From Bipolaris cookei (Eukaryota; Ascomycota; Dothideomycetes; Pleosporales; Pleosporaceae), in NCBI GenBank assembly GCA_002286855.1, contig NRSV01000015.1, forward strand, positions 62,001 through 126,000: DNA of 64,000 nt, read 5' to 3'. Positions 1 through 10,194 of the stretch are shown in pieces. Numbering within the stretch: the first letter of the stretch is position 1; each line of letters begins with the position of its first letter. A program made the translations under genes and the position numbers. Below the pieces are notes generated by a model that was given only the letters and a program-made list of their open reading frames with translations, had not been told where the DNA came from and ran no database searches.

Positions 1-2598
1 CCCTCGTCCGACTCTGAGCAGAGCGAGTCCCTTTCACCGCCTCCTGGTACTCGCCAGGGGCGCGCACTAACAAGCATCCCCTCTGCCTCGCATGCACACA
101 GTAAGACCACGAGGCCAACCCGGTCACGCACACGTGCTGCCTCTCCAAATCCATCCGAGCAGTCCACTACTAATAACAAGTCGCCTGCAAAAGCCCCTGC
201 CAAGCCAAGGCCCGTCTACAAGCCTATAACGTCCTTCTTCACCACCGTTGCCCGCTCGCAGTCATCCCAGCCCACTCCCAGCCCGGAGAAGCCGGCTGCA
301 TCAGTCGAGAGCTTTGACGACATCTTTGATTCCGACTACGACGAGGACCAGGCAAAGCCCATCAAAGTATCCAATGCGCTTCCTGTGCGCAAACGGCCCA
401 TTGCTGCAACAGCACCAACTGACCATGGCCCAACTGTGGTTGCACGCCAAAAGTTCCTGCGAACAGCAACCGGAGCCCGGAGCACGCCTCCTCCATCATC
501 ATTGTCATCCTTCTCCCAGCCGGCACGGCGGGATGCCGAAGATGGCCGGCCATGGACCGAAAAGTTTGGCCCAGTGTCCCTTGATGAGCTTGCCGTGCAC
601 AAGAAAAAAGTAGCAGAGGTCCGCACTTGGCTGTCCGATGTCTTGGGCGGCAAATCACGTAAGAGACTGCTCCTGCTCAAAGGCCCCGCTGGTAGTGGAA
701 AGACCACTACCATAGCCCTGCTATCCAGAGAATTGGACATAGACATGCACGAGTGGAAGAACCCCACTGGTGCCATGTCAACCTCCGACAGTCTTGTCTC
801 CATCACCGCTCAATTTGAAGATTTCGTTGCAAGGACTGGCACTTTTGGAAGTCTGACCTTTGACACGCAAGTATCAGCTGCCCAGGCGGCTTCGCCTGCC
901 ACTCAGACTGGTAGGAAACAGCAGCTGGTCCTAGTAGAGGAGTTTCCCAACACATTCACACGTACTTCTTCGGCCGTCCAGTCTTTCCGCTCTTCCGTCC
1001 TCAAGTATCTTGCTACAAACACGCAGTCAGCCACTGCTTTCTTCTCAAGTCAAGTCGATCCCGCGCACTCTGTGACACCAATCGTTATGATCATATCCGA
1101 GACGCTGTTGTCCACCAACACAGCAGTAGCAGACAGCTTTACCGCCCATCGTCTCCTGGGTCCCGAGATTTTGACACATCCTGGAGTGAGCGTTGTCGAG
1201 TTTAATCCAATCGCACCTACATACATGACGAAAGTGCTGGACACAATCATACTCAAAGAGGCCAGGAGGTCAGGCCGAAAAAAGACGTTGGGTCCACAGG
1301 CTATCCAGCGCCTTGCCGAGCTTGGTGATATCAGGAGCGCAATCTCGTCGCTCGAATTCTTGTGTCTACGTGGCGACGATGCCGAAGGCTGGGGCGCCAA
1401 GGTTAACTTCACCAAGAAGAAGAGTGCCAAAGATACGCCCATGACCAAAATTGAGCAAGAGTCGCTCGAGATGGTGACACAACGGGAGAGCACTCTTGGT
1501 ATTTTTCACTCAGTAGGCAAAGTTGTTTACAATAAGCGTGTTCCGGAAGACACCAAAGCACCACTTGCACACCCACCAAACTGGTTTCCCGAACGACGAA
1601 GACCAAAAGCTTCCAAAATCAACGTCGATACTCTTATCGATGAGCTAGGTACTGATACGCAAACCTTTGTTGCAGCGTTGCATGAGAATTATGTCCTATC
1701 CTGCGGAGGTGCAGACAGTGAAGAAACCATGGACTCTATTGAAGGGTGTATAGACGCTCTCTCTGACGCTGATCTTCTTTCTCCAGATCGCTTTGGTGCT
1801 GGGGGTGGCCGCAGAAGTCTCCAAGGGACAAGTGCGGACAACCTGCGCCAAGATGAAATGTGCTTCCAAACGAGCGTACGAGGCCTGTTGTACAACCTGC
1901 CACATCCTGTAAAGCGAATGGCTCCCCCTCCAGGCGTCATGGGACTCAAAGCAAAAGGACAGGGATTGAGTGGCGGCGTGCCCAAAGGCAATGCATTCGT
2001 CATGTACTACCCAGCATCGCTGCGGATATGGAAGCAGCAGGAAGAGATTGGTGGCCTATTGGATATGTGGGTGTCGCGCGCGCAACGCGGTGAATTTTTC
2101 TCAATTGCGTCAGGCGCACCAAAGGTAGCGGTTCCCAGTGGAGGTGTACACACATGGAGAAGGAACGGTCCGTCGTCACAACCAGCATCGACGCAAGGCT
2201 CAAACCCTAGCGGCGATGATGCATCAGCCCCATCCCTTGGAAGCGGTGGTTCAGCTCGCTACGAGATGCTCCTCGAGCGCCTCCCTTATCTAGTCACTAT
2301 CCTCCATAAATCACGCATGCCATCTCCATCAACGGCTGCCACAGTACGCGAGATCCGTAAAATCACCGCCTTTACCGGAGGTGCCCTATCCGGCGGTGAC
2401 GACGATGACGAATTAGAAGACGAGCTTGACCCAGGCGAACAAGAGCAGTGGACTACGGACAAACCCACCGCAGGAACGCCAAAGAAGAAGAAAAAGGCAA
2501 GGTTCGAGACCAAGGCCCAAGAGCCCGAATCGGCGATATCGGGGCTTTTGGACAAAAGTGCGAGTTTAATATTGAGTGATGATGATATCGAGGATTGA
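1..2598 (+). CDS. RAD17: Checkpoint clamp loader subunit Rad17 (5' partial)
   Basis: Large subunit of the Rad17-RFC complex, which loads the 9-1-1 clamp at damaged DNA in the nucleus. The frame is open from base 1 with no start, so the N-terminus lies outside the window; 865 residues are visible. After a Ser/Pro-rich N-terminal region comes the Rad17 entry motif RPWTEKFGP, then Walker A (GPAGSGKTT, about nt 682-708) and a degenerate Walker B read as LVEEFPN (about nt 924-950), the altered form typical of Rad17 rather than the DEAD box of small RFC subunits. A PIP-like motif YKPITSFF lies at nt 217-240 and the C-terminus is acidic and lysine-rich. No intron is needed from base 1 to the stop. 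RFC2, a partner subunit, lies 13 kb downstream. The family call is firm; only the upstream extent is unknown. Confidence 0.93.
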   Translation, partial: PSSDSEQSESLSPPPGTRQGRALTSIPSASHAHSKTTRPTRSRTRAASPNPSEQSTTNNKSPAKAPAKPRPVYKPITSFFTTVARSQSSQPTPSPEKPAASVESFDDIFDSDYDEDQAKPIKVSNALPVRKRPIAATAPTDHGPTVVARQKFLRTATGARSTPPPSSLSSFSQPARRDAEDGRPWTEKFGPVSLDELAVHKKKVAEVRTWLSDVLGGKSRKRLLLLKGPAGSGKTTTIALLSRELDIDMHEWKNPTGAMSTSDSLVSITAQFEDFVARTGTFGSLTFDTQVSAAQAASPATQTGRKQQLVLVEEFPNTFTRTSSAVQSFRSSVLKYLATNTQSATAFFSSQVDPAHSVTPIVMIISETLLSTNTAVADSFTAHRLLGPEILTHPGVSVVEFNPIAPTYMTKVLDTIILKEARRSGRKKTLGPQAIQRLAELGDIRSAISSLEFLCLRGDDAEGWGAKVNFTKKKSAKDTPMTKIEQESLEMVTQRESTLGIFHSVGKVVYNKRVPEDTKAPLAHPPNWFPERRRPKASKINVDTLIDELGTDTQTFVAALHENYVLSCGGADSEETMDSIEGCIDALSDADLLSPDRFGAGGGRRSLQGTSADNLRQDEMCFQTSVRGLLYNLPHPVKRMAPPPGVMGLKAKGQGLSGGVPKGNAFVMYYPASLRIWKQQEEIGGLLDMWVSRAQRGEFFSIASGAPKVAVPSGGVHTWRRNGPSSQPASTQGSNPSGDDASAPSLGSGGSARYEMLLERLPYLVTILHKSRMPSPSTAATVREIRKITAFTGGALSGGDDDDELEDELDPGEQEQWTTDKPTAGTPKKKKKARFETKAQEPESAISGLLDKSASLILSDDDIED

Positions 2599-3406
2599 TG
2601 GGGTTGTGAGATGGACATAAATGCAAGGTATACCAAGATCAGCACCGTAATGTAACTCATTTAAGATCCCCAGACTACAGCGTTCTACTCAAACTCCCGG
2701 GGAAATTAACACAAATACTACCGCTCTTGATGCTTCTTTTCCCATCATTCTCAGATGGTATTACTCAGTCGAGTGAATCCAACCATATCTCGACTTTTTT
2801 TTTGTCTTGCTTTTCCGGACCTTTTTTTCTCTTTCCGTAGACCAACCCTGTTCATTTCCATATATTTCTTTTTTCCGGACTTGTACTCTGTTTCGAGGGG
2901 AGGCTAGGGGGAAGGGCGCTCAGGCCACATTACTGTACTTTATTTTTTTTCCTACTCTGAGCGCGACTGCAACTGTGCTTCAACAAACAAGATTGCCCGC
3001 GGAAATTTGTATGTGCGGAAATCATGACAGACGTCTTTTTTTTCTGTAACCGGTATATGTGTGCGCATAATATATTGCCTCATCAATTTCTGCACAAAGA
3101 GAGAGAAAAAAATAGGAATGTGTTCGGTAGACAAAGGAAACATCACGGTAGGGAGAGTCAAAGATAGTAACATGAAGATGGATGGATGGGGTAAGATTGA
3201 ATGGATTGATATTGTTTCAGTGTGTCCAGGACCCAAAGAGAGTCTAAAGAACAACATCGTAAAATGGTATCTAACAAGAAGCGAACAAGATGTGGTTGTC
3301 GTAAAATCGTCATTTGCATGTCCTGGGAAAGGGGGAAAACCACCAGCATGCGTATGCTTGTCATTGAGAGAGAGAGAGAGAGAGAGAGAGGAAACTTTTC
3401 TCATGT
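2599..3406. other. Convergent intergenic region with (GA)n microsatellite
   Basis: This holds the 3' flanks of RAD17 and of the convergent GH128 gene. It has several T-rich tracts (2790-2880, 2940-2950) and a (GA)n run at about 3364-3391. The short open frames here are low-complexity and show no family motif. Confidence 0.7.
3364..3391. repeat. (GA)n microsatellite
   Basis: About 14 uninterrupted GA dinucleotides lie roughly 15 nt beyond the stop of the GH128 gene, so they would fall in its 3' UTR. Confidence 0.9.
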
Positions 3407-4219
3407 TTATGCAGAGGCATAGACTTGTCCAGCGGCGGACAGACTCCCACCATCAGCGCTGATGAGGAACTGGTTGCCATCGCTAGGGGCAGCCATGTGG
3501 TAAGCGTAGCGCTCGATCCAAGGTTGAGCGTCGAGCCAAGGAAGGACGTCCTTGAGGAACTCGTCGGCGTTGCCCTCGGTGACACCAAACTCGGTGACCC
3601 AGACGGGCAGCTTGAAGGTGTCGTGGAATTTGTTGAGGTAGTCCTTGAAGTCCTGGGGCTTGGCCCAGGCGTAGTAGTGGGCGACGACGAAGTCGATCTG
3701 GCAGTCGCTGCAACCGTTCATGAAGGATTTGAGCCAGTTGATGCCCTTGTTGGGCTCGTTGCCGTTGGTCACGGCGGGGGAGCCGATGCGGAGGCCCTCG
3801 TTGGCAAGGGGCTGAATGAGTTTGCGGTGCGTGTCGACGGCTGTGGCAACGTCCATGTTGGAGCCTCCACCACCGACTTGGTCGGGCTCATTGAAGCTGA
3901 GGATGTGGGAGACCTTGTAGTTTTTGCGAGCGTTGGCAACGTTGTTGGCCCAGGTTGAGGCGCACCATTCCTGGTTAGAGTGGAGCAGAGGAACGTATTC
4001 TAGGTCGGGGGCTTCGCCATCGATAACGGCCTCCCAGTCATACATCCAGGAGATCTTGGAAGACTCGGCCATCATACGGGCCCACTGGGAGCCGGCAACG
4101 CCATTGTGCTGCTTGGGAAAGGCAATACCACGCTTGCTTCCACCGCGGGGCAGAAGAGGGGAGGCCTCAGTGAGAGTGGATAGGCCAGCAAGGGCCATGA
4201 TGAAGGTCGAGGTAAGCAT
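3407..4219 (-). CDS. Secreted GH128-type beta-1,3-glucanase (Asl1-like)
   Basis: Single-exon gene of 270 residues. Residues 1-19 form a signal peptide ending ...LTEA/S, followed by a short pro-segment ending in a dibasic SKR (28-30) that suits Kex2 cleavage. The rest is a TIM-barrel of the Asl1/GH128 'glycosyl hydrolase catalytic core' family. SFNEPD places the likely acid/base at Glu111 and WVTEFG the likely nucleophile at Glu210, the two glutamates expected at the ends of strands 4 and 7. Family members cut beta-1,3-glucan and act at the cell wall or outside the cell. Length matches the single-domain form, with no carbohydrate-binding module or GPI tail. A TATAAGTA box on the minus strand (4367-4374) sits about 150 nt upstream of the ATG. 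The family is clear; the exact linkage preference is inferred. Confidence 0.9.
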   Translation of the reverse strand: MLTSTFIMALAGLSTLTEASPLLPRGGSKRGIAFPKQHNGVAGSQWARMMAESSKISWMYDWEAVIDGEAPDLEYVPLLHSNQEWCASTWANNVANARKNYKVSHILSFNEPDQVGGGGSNMDVATAVDTHRKLIQPLANEGLRIGSPAVTNGNEPNKGINWLKSFMNGCSDCQIDFVVAHYYAWAKPQDFKDYLNKFHDTFKLPVWVTEFGVTEGNADEFLKDVLPWLDAQPWIERYAYHMAAPSDGNQFLISADGGSLSAAGQVYASA

Positions 4220-5983
4220 TTTTGAAGGAGTGTGATACCTGACAGGTCCTAGAAGGAATGTGGGGTGCTAGCAAGAGCGTGGATAGACAAAAAATTGTCA
4301 AAAAAAGAGAGACTGAGTTGCTGGAGTGGTGAGCTGGGGAACATCATGAACCGGGGGCCATGTCGATACTTATACTAAGTAGCGAAATGAGAATAGGACA
4401 AAGAGCCTTGACAATGCCCAGAAAGGCCCACCACGGATGCGGGTAATCAACACATGGCACAAGCTATGTTTGCCCAGATGCGGTGTTTCACCCAAGACTT
4501 GGTGCCAACTCGGGAAGAGAGAAATTCCACACGTGCGATAAGATTATGGATCATCTTTCCCGCACACCCCGTCAGCCCGGCGTCACGGCGTCGGCTGTGG
4601 GGTCTAGCCATTCGTCAATCACAATAGGGCTACGATGGCTAAGACTTTGTGGAAATTGCATTTTGGCACAGTCGTCGAATCACGACAGCAACGGTGCACT
4701 GTTGCCGGTCAAGTCGCTGGAGCCACGTAGAGTCCCGCGGCATATGCATGAAGAGAAAGAAAAAAAGGCTTTTCACACCTCTGTGGGTTTGCTCGGGAAG
4801 AAGACGTTGAGAGGGGCCTAACGCAGGAACCCTTGTCTAGATCAGTTTGTGCCTTAGCGATGCTCACCAGTCCGTTTCAGGAAGTACTTTGTCCGGCAAA
4901 ACCAACATCCCGTAGCCGATCCTACTATCTTTTAAGTTTGCGAGTCCACGCCTTACCACGTACACCGTGCTCGAATACTATCATCCAGACCATGGTTTTA
5001 GTCCCGGACCCCGAACTACAGCTGTCAGGCCCCCATTTTTCTTCTGTACCCACTGTGGCCAGGCATCATAAAAATCCGTTTTGCGTTGTGAAAAGTACAT
5101 ACCAAACATAGGTGTACGAAATCACTATTACCAAGACTTCCTTGCCAGGGCCGTGATCTCCCGCTAACTCCAGCGGACTCGGGCGCTTGAGAGGGAATTC
5201 GGGCGACACCTCAGCAGCACGCTCTCTTTCCCCTCCGGCATTTACGTGGCGCTCTCAACACAGCTGAAGGATGCCTTTCCCTGCCCGCCATATGAGTGAT
5301 ATCACTGTGGGGGTTGGGACGGTCGAGAACTTTGGACGGTGTACATGCGCGGTGACTTGACCATGCGCATCGTATTACTGACGGACTTACGTCTTCTCCC
5401 TTGAATCGCGCACTTGGCACACGAGTGGCGAGCGTCGGACTCCCAAGGCGCTGCTGTCAGGTACACCCTTTGCCAATCTGCACCCAGGCCCTCGGCCCGT
5501 TTCAGACCAAACCTCTTTGCTTCTTTGTTCATTTCAAGGCGCTTGCGTTGTCGTACCTCCACTATCCGGCGCCTAGAAGCGCCTGACTCGTTCTTTACCA
5601 AGTACCAATACATCGACTTGGGGCACAGCACCAGAGACACTCGGTCCCGCCAAAATTCGCGCTGGGACTAGAAGGCACCAGGATTTTTGGGAACGCCCAG
5701 GCAGTTTTCGCCAAAGGAGCCACTGGCGACTCCACTATCGACGCCATTTTCTTGGTAGAAAAGCTACATTGCACTAACGCACCTTGGCCGAACTCCCCTG
5801 AAGAAGTTTTGCTGGGCATGAATAGGAAGGTCGGGACGAGCGGATACGTGGATACACGTCTCGAGAGAGAAGGACCGAAGCAATCCTATGCGGTATTGGC
5901 CAGAAACGATGTGGTGATGCACTGCAACACAGGCTTCGGGAAGCGAGGAGGCAGTTGTAAGTCATGTGCTTATCTAGTAAGTA
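4220..5983. other. Gene-poor interval before the transposon block
   Basis: Promoter side of the GH128 gene (to about 4.5 kb), then DNA with only short open frames on both strands that lack recognisable motifs or coherent composition. It leads directly into the transposase remnant, so it may include older unrecognisable repeat sequence, but I see no coding match. Confidence 0.6.
4367..4374 (-). promoter_or_regulatory. TATA-like box upstream of the GH128 gene
   Basis: TATAAGTA on the minus strand, about 150 nt before the start codon at 4219. A TATA box at this spacing is common for inducible fungal secreted-enzyme genes. The assignment rests on motif and position only. Confidence 0.35.
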
Positions 5984-7440
5984 GGGTAACATGTTTCACC
6001 ATCGAGTGCCGCACCCCACCGAGCGCCGCAGTTTCCCCATTAAAACTTCGTCGCAACAACAACGCGTGATGTCTCAACAACTACAAACCCAGAGGAGCTA
6101 TACTGAAGCTGACGTGCAAATAGCAGTCTCTGAGCTTACTAGGAACCAAATTCAAAGTATCCGATGTGCTGAAAAGATCTATAACGCCCCTGAGCGAACA
6201 ATACGTCGACGACGCGATGGGAAGCACTCTGAACGCGACTGCGAGCCCAACTGTAAGCGCCTAACAAAACTAGAAGAGAAGGCTATTACTAGGCGTATAG
6301 TAGTTGAGGCTAAGCGAGGACTACCCTGTGGGAGAGACGACGTGCGAGATATGGCCAACAGACTGCTCTGAGAGCGTGATGGAGAGGAGGTTGGCAAGAA
6401 CTGGGTTGATAGGGTTGTCCAGCGCAGTCCTGAGCTGCGTACGCGCCAGAGCCGTCCATATGAACGCCAGCGAGCTCTCTGCGAGGACCTAGCCCTTATT
6501 AAGGGCTAGTTCGAGTTGGTCCAGAATATGAAGGCGAAGTATGGTATCGTGGACGAAGACATCTACGACTTTGATGAGACTGGCTTTACTATAGGCAGGA
6601 TTAATCACAGTCAGTTATCACAGGCTCAGACAACCCAGAGAAATTAGAGAAGACCCAGCCAGGCAATCGGGAATGGGTTACGCTGATACAAGGCGTTGGC
6701 GCAACAGGGAAGCGTATCCCAGCCTTTCTCATCTTTGCAAGCAAGGTTCTGATCTCTACCTAGTTTACGGAGGATCTGCCACGCGACTGGGTTATTCAAG
6801 TTAGTCCTACCGGCTGGACGAACAACAATCTAGCGCTTGGCTGGCTCTGTCACTTCGATTCCTATGCGCGCCCTGTGGGGACGCATAGGCTGCTCATTAT
6901 TGACGGTCACGAGAGCCACTGCTCAGTGGAGTTCCGAGATCTCTGCGAAGAGAAGAAGATAGTCCTTTTCTGTATGCCTCCCCATTCGTCGCACCTCTTA
7001 AAGCCTCTTGATGTAGGCTGCTTCTCGCCGTTGAAGCGCGCGTACGGCAACGCTATCTCAGTCTTGGCACGTAATCGCATCCACCATATCAGCAAAGAAA
7101 CCTTCCTACCAGCGTTTAAAAAGGCCTATTATAAGGCTATTACACCAGAAAACATCTGCGGAGGGTTTCGAGGTGCTGGACTTACGCCACACGATTATCA
7201 CGTTGTTTTATCACAGCTTGACGTCGTGCTGCGTACGCCAGCTCCACCAGAGCAAAAGAGTAGCAGCTGGGACCCGAAAACGCCGCGCAACGCGCTCGAA
7301 ATGGAGACACAGGCTACGCTTATTCGAAACCGCATGCAAATCCAGTAAGGATCTCCTACAAGTTCTCTTAAAGAGCAGATACAGCAGTTGAGTAAGGGAG
7401 TCTAGCAGATAGCTCATAATATGGTGTCTCGTAGGCGACT
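5984..7440 (+). mobile_element. Degenerate pogo/Fot1-type (Tc1-mariner) transposon, copy A
   Basis: Broken transposase with the family's full order. An N-terminal psq/CENP-B-type helix-turn-helix begins at ATG 6069. The block YDFDETGFTIG (about 6561-6595) carries the first catalytic Asp. LIIDGHESH (about 6892-6918), followed by a PPHSSHLLKPLDVG-like block (about 6978-7019), carries the second Asp and the conserved region after it. The frame is broken by stops at 6369 (TGA), 6507 (TAG), 6761 (TAG), 7347 (TAA) and one further TAG in the C-terminal part, plus a 1-nt frameshift near 6610. Most stops fit C:G to T:A changes. The left end starts near GGGTAACATGTTTCACC (5984), preceded by TA, the target used by this superfamily. 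No right-hand inverted repeat is seen; the sequence runs into inverted copy B at about 7440-7450. Confidence 0.85.
6069..7420 (+). pseudogene. Transposase pseudogene (HTH-psq / DDE_1 endonuclease)
   Basis: Coding part of copy A. It reads as a DDE superfamily transposase of roughly 450 residues when the stop codons and one frameshift are ignored. The longest intact pieces are nt 6069-6368 (helix-turn-helix) and 6875-7346 (second half of the catalytic core). Beyond the stop at 7347 the same frame still reads SPTSSLKEQIQQLSKG, the coiled-coil tail typical of these enzymes, so that stop is also secondary. It cannot make an active enzyme. Confidence 0.85.
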
Positions 7441-7450
7441 CTCCACCCAC

Positions 7451-7830
7451 CACGCTCTCGGAGTAGTCTGTTGACCATATCTCGCACGTCGTCTCTCCCA
7501 CGGGGTAGTCCTCGCTCAGCCTCAACTATTACACGCCGAGTAATAGCCTCTTCTTCTAGTTTTGTTAGGCGCTTACAGTTGGGCTCACAGTCGCGTCGAT
7601 AGTGCTTTCCGTCGCGTCATCGCTGGATTGTTGTACGTGGGATACTATAGCGTTGAGCAGCGCGTCAGACACTTTGAATTTGGTTTCTAGTAAGCTCAGA
7701 GACTGCAATGTGTACATCAGCTTCAGTATGGCTTTTCTGGAGTTGTGGTTGTTGAGACACTACACGTTATTGTTGTGAAAGCAGGATGGCGCGGGGAAGT
7801 GGCCCGCTCGGTGGTGAAACACGTTATCCC
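7451..7830 (-). mobile_element. Inverted 5' fragment of the same transposon, copy B
   Basis: The reverse complement of 7451-7830 matches the first about 400 nt of copy A (5984-6383). It carries the same end GGGATAACGTGTTTCACC, the same helix-turn-helix coding region and the same stretch through the MVNRLLRERG segment. Only the 5' end is present, and its inner boundary abuts the tail of copy A. Where copy A has TGA at 6369, copy B still has CGA, so the two copies diverged independently. Small indels separate them in the leader and around copy A nt 6170. Confidence 0.85.
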
Positions 7831-8639
7831 ATATTCTTGAGGAGAACATTGCAAAAGTCTTGCTGTACAGCATGTCTCGTTTTGTGTAGTGAAGCTGTAT
7901 TGTATGATCACCACATTTGCAGCTAAACTTAGATAGAAAAGTTTCTCGATGCATCCAAAAAAGATTAGTATTACCTGCTGCTGCATTGGTAGATAAAATG
8001 TACAATATGGAGTTGGAAATAGGTCATGGACTTAGTGGTACACTAGTTCAACAAAGCTTAAGAAGCATGAGGATACAAAAGAGTACTCCATCACTCATGA
8101 ACGTAGAATTTGAGAAACTCAGAGTAATATTGCGTATGGCCGCGCATATGTTCCTATATATCGTTTCTCTTGACTTAAGGTAATGTTGCAGGTTTGATTG
8201 ACTTCGTAGGATAAGAGGAGTAGCGAGAACTGAATTATAAGCAACAATGTGAAGTAAACATTGATACGAAAGCAAGGTGTACTTTGAAGAAAATGCAAGT
8301 CAGTAAAAATATGGTTTGAGTTGGGAAAGGTGGATGAGGTTTCATAGCAGTTAACAACAAGGAGTAAATCCCAAAAGAGACTGATATGTCGAATAGCACA
8401 ATATACTATTCACCATGCTTTCTGATGTACATAATAAGATCAACATAAGAAACACAAACATATGAAGCATGAACATTCCATTTCATGTCTACACAGCACA
8501 CAATCTACTCACCCATGATACCGCTCAAACGCTATACGCCAAACAGACACCACCCATGCAAGGATATCGATATCTAGTGCCCAAAGTCCCCCACCCAGTA
8601 CGCCCAGTAACAATGCACACAGCCAATCAGGAAACGCGT
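7831..8639. other. AT-rich gene-free interval
   Basis: Sequence of visibly lower GC (roughly 30-37% in lines from 8000 to 8480) between the inverted transposon fragment and the next gene. The short open frames here have no family features. It could be RIP-altered repeat DNA, but no parent element is recognisable. Confidence 0.55.
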
Positions 8640-9937
8640 TCACGGTCCGCCCCGCGGAGACTGGTAATGCTCGGCATAGTTCCACGGGACCGCCGACAGT
8701 TGGACGTATCGGCCTTGCTTAGGGTCATACACGGCGCTCACATTGAGCGTCAAGCGCGCGCGGTCACCGTAGATTTCTATAAGAGCTCTTACTATGAATG
8801 CGCCGCGGGGAGGTTGCAGTACGATGGGCATATAGGCTTTGGCGAAGTCGGCGCGGAATTGAGTGAGGTCTAGTGTCATGCTTTTTGGGTCGGGGAGATC
8901 GAAACCTATGCTTGCGGGGCCGTCGACGGGGGCTGCTGAGGGCGAGGCGCCCGATCGCTGGGTATCATTTGCAGAGGCTGAAAATGGGGTTGGGGCTATG
9001 CTTGTAGGTTCGCCGGTGGACTGGCGGTTTGTGGAGATGCGTTGGAAGAGTTCCTGGACGGTTTCTGATTTTGATTCTTGGTCCCAGCCCATGTAGATTT
9101 TTAAGGTCTTCCATGCCTTTTCTGCTTTTCTTGCTGTATCTCTGTACAAAGCATCTGTGGCTTCTTTGGGATACAGTACCCTCTCCAGGCGCCGGTGATG
9201 GGCGTCTTCAACTGGGCGTGTCGCCTTGCGCCATTCCAGATTCTCAGTAAGCTCGATACCTGGGCGCTCGTACTCGACTGGTGGGCCGTTTGGGAACTGG
9301 ATCTCCACCCATGACATGCCCCTTGAGGTATCAATCTTGCCAAGGCGAGAGGTGTACAGTGTCTTCTTCTCGGCATTGTTGCGTACTATGCTTATCAGCT
9401 CCTCTAAGGTGTTGTTAGTGACGAGCAATTACTCTTCCACCAAGTCGTACTTACTACGTATCTTATCCGCTCTTGGACGGTCGGTCGCTATTTCTTTAAA
9501 TGTCTTCCACTCTGCATCCGAGCCTTTATAGAATGTCCTTGGCCGTGGTCGCGAGAAGCCCGTAGGTAGAAATAGAATGGCCTCATCGTCCTCCTCTTCT
9601 TCATCGTCTTCCTCAGGACCAGCCACATCCCACCCATCTTGTCTGCCTTGTTCTTGTACCTCTTCAACCTCGATTTCCAGGCCCAAGTACTGGACAAGGC
9701 CGTAGGCTGCAGCAGTGACGGCGACTGTGCCAACCAGACGTCTGCAAAGTGAATTAGCATGTGGCAGAAGTGGACTTGTAAGACTGCTCACGTCTTGCTA
9801 AAGAAAGGCCGTCGTATACGCACTCGCTGGATTATGATGCTGTCGTGGCCGTGGCGGGTGGCCGATCGCACTATGTGAGAATGAGGGACCCTGTTCAAGA
9901 GGGAGAAGTTGCGCCGAAGCATCAGTGGCCTGGACAT
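8640..9937 (-). CDS. Putative mitochondrial membrane protein (uncharacterised)
   Basis: Three exons: 9793-9937, about 9448-9742 and 8640-9396. The ATG at 9937 gives an Arg-rich, acid-poor start (MSRPLMLRRNFSLLNRV), typical of a mitochondrial presequence. Intron 1 (50 nt, GTGAGC...CTAAT...CAG) and intron 2 (51 nt, GTAAGT...CTAAC...TTAG) restore one frame; intron 2 removes an in-frame TAA at 9429-9431. After the presequence is one hydrophobic segment (GTVAVTAAAYGLVQYLG), a very acidic stretch (EEDDEEEEDDE), and a soluble C-terminal domain of about 250 residues with a Ser/Pro/Thr-rich linker. I do not recognise the family. The layout suggests an inner-membrane protein with one anchor, but that is inferred from N-terminal composition only. 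Confidence 0.75.
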
Positions 9938-10194
9938 GGCAAGCAGAGATTATGAGAGACGTGAGTGACAAGAAGCGACATGAAGGCGCAATGTAGACTC
10001 AAAGAATGCGGGTCAAGTTTGCTGGACAAAGAATAGATTGCATGTTGTGGGTAAATGGTGCTCTGGCTATAGGCGTGGGCGATAGGCTCGGAGGCGTCCA
10101 AGGCAAGTTCCGAGATCTGGGTCTCAGCTTCCCCGGCGACTGCATCATCACCGCCGCAGCAACGAATCTCTCCAGCCCCAACCCATCACCCACG

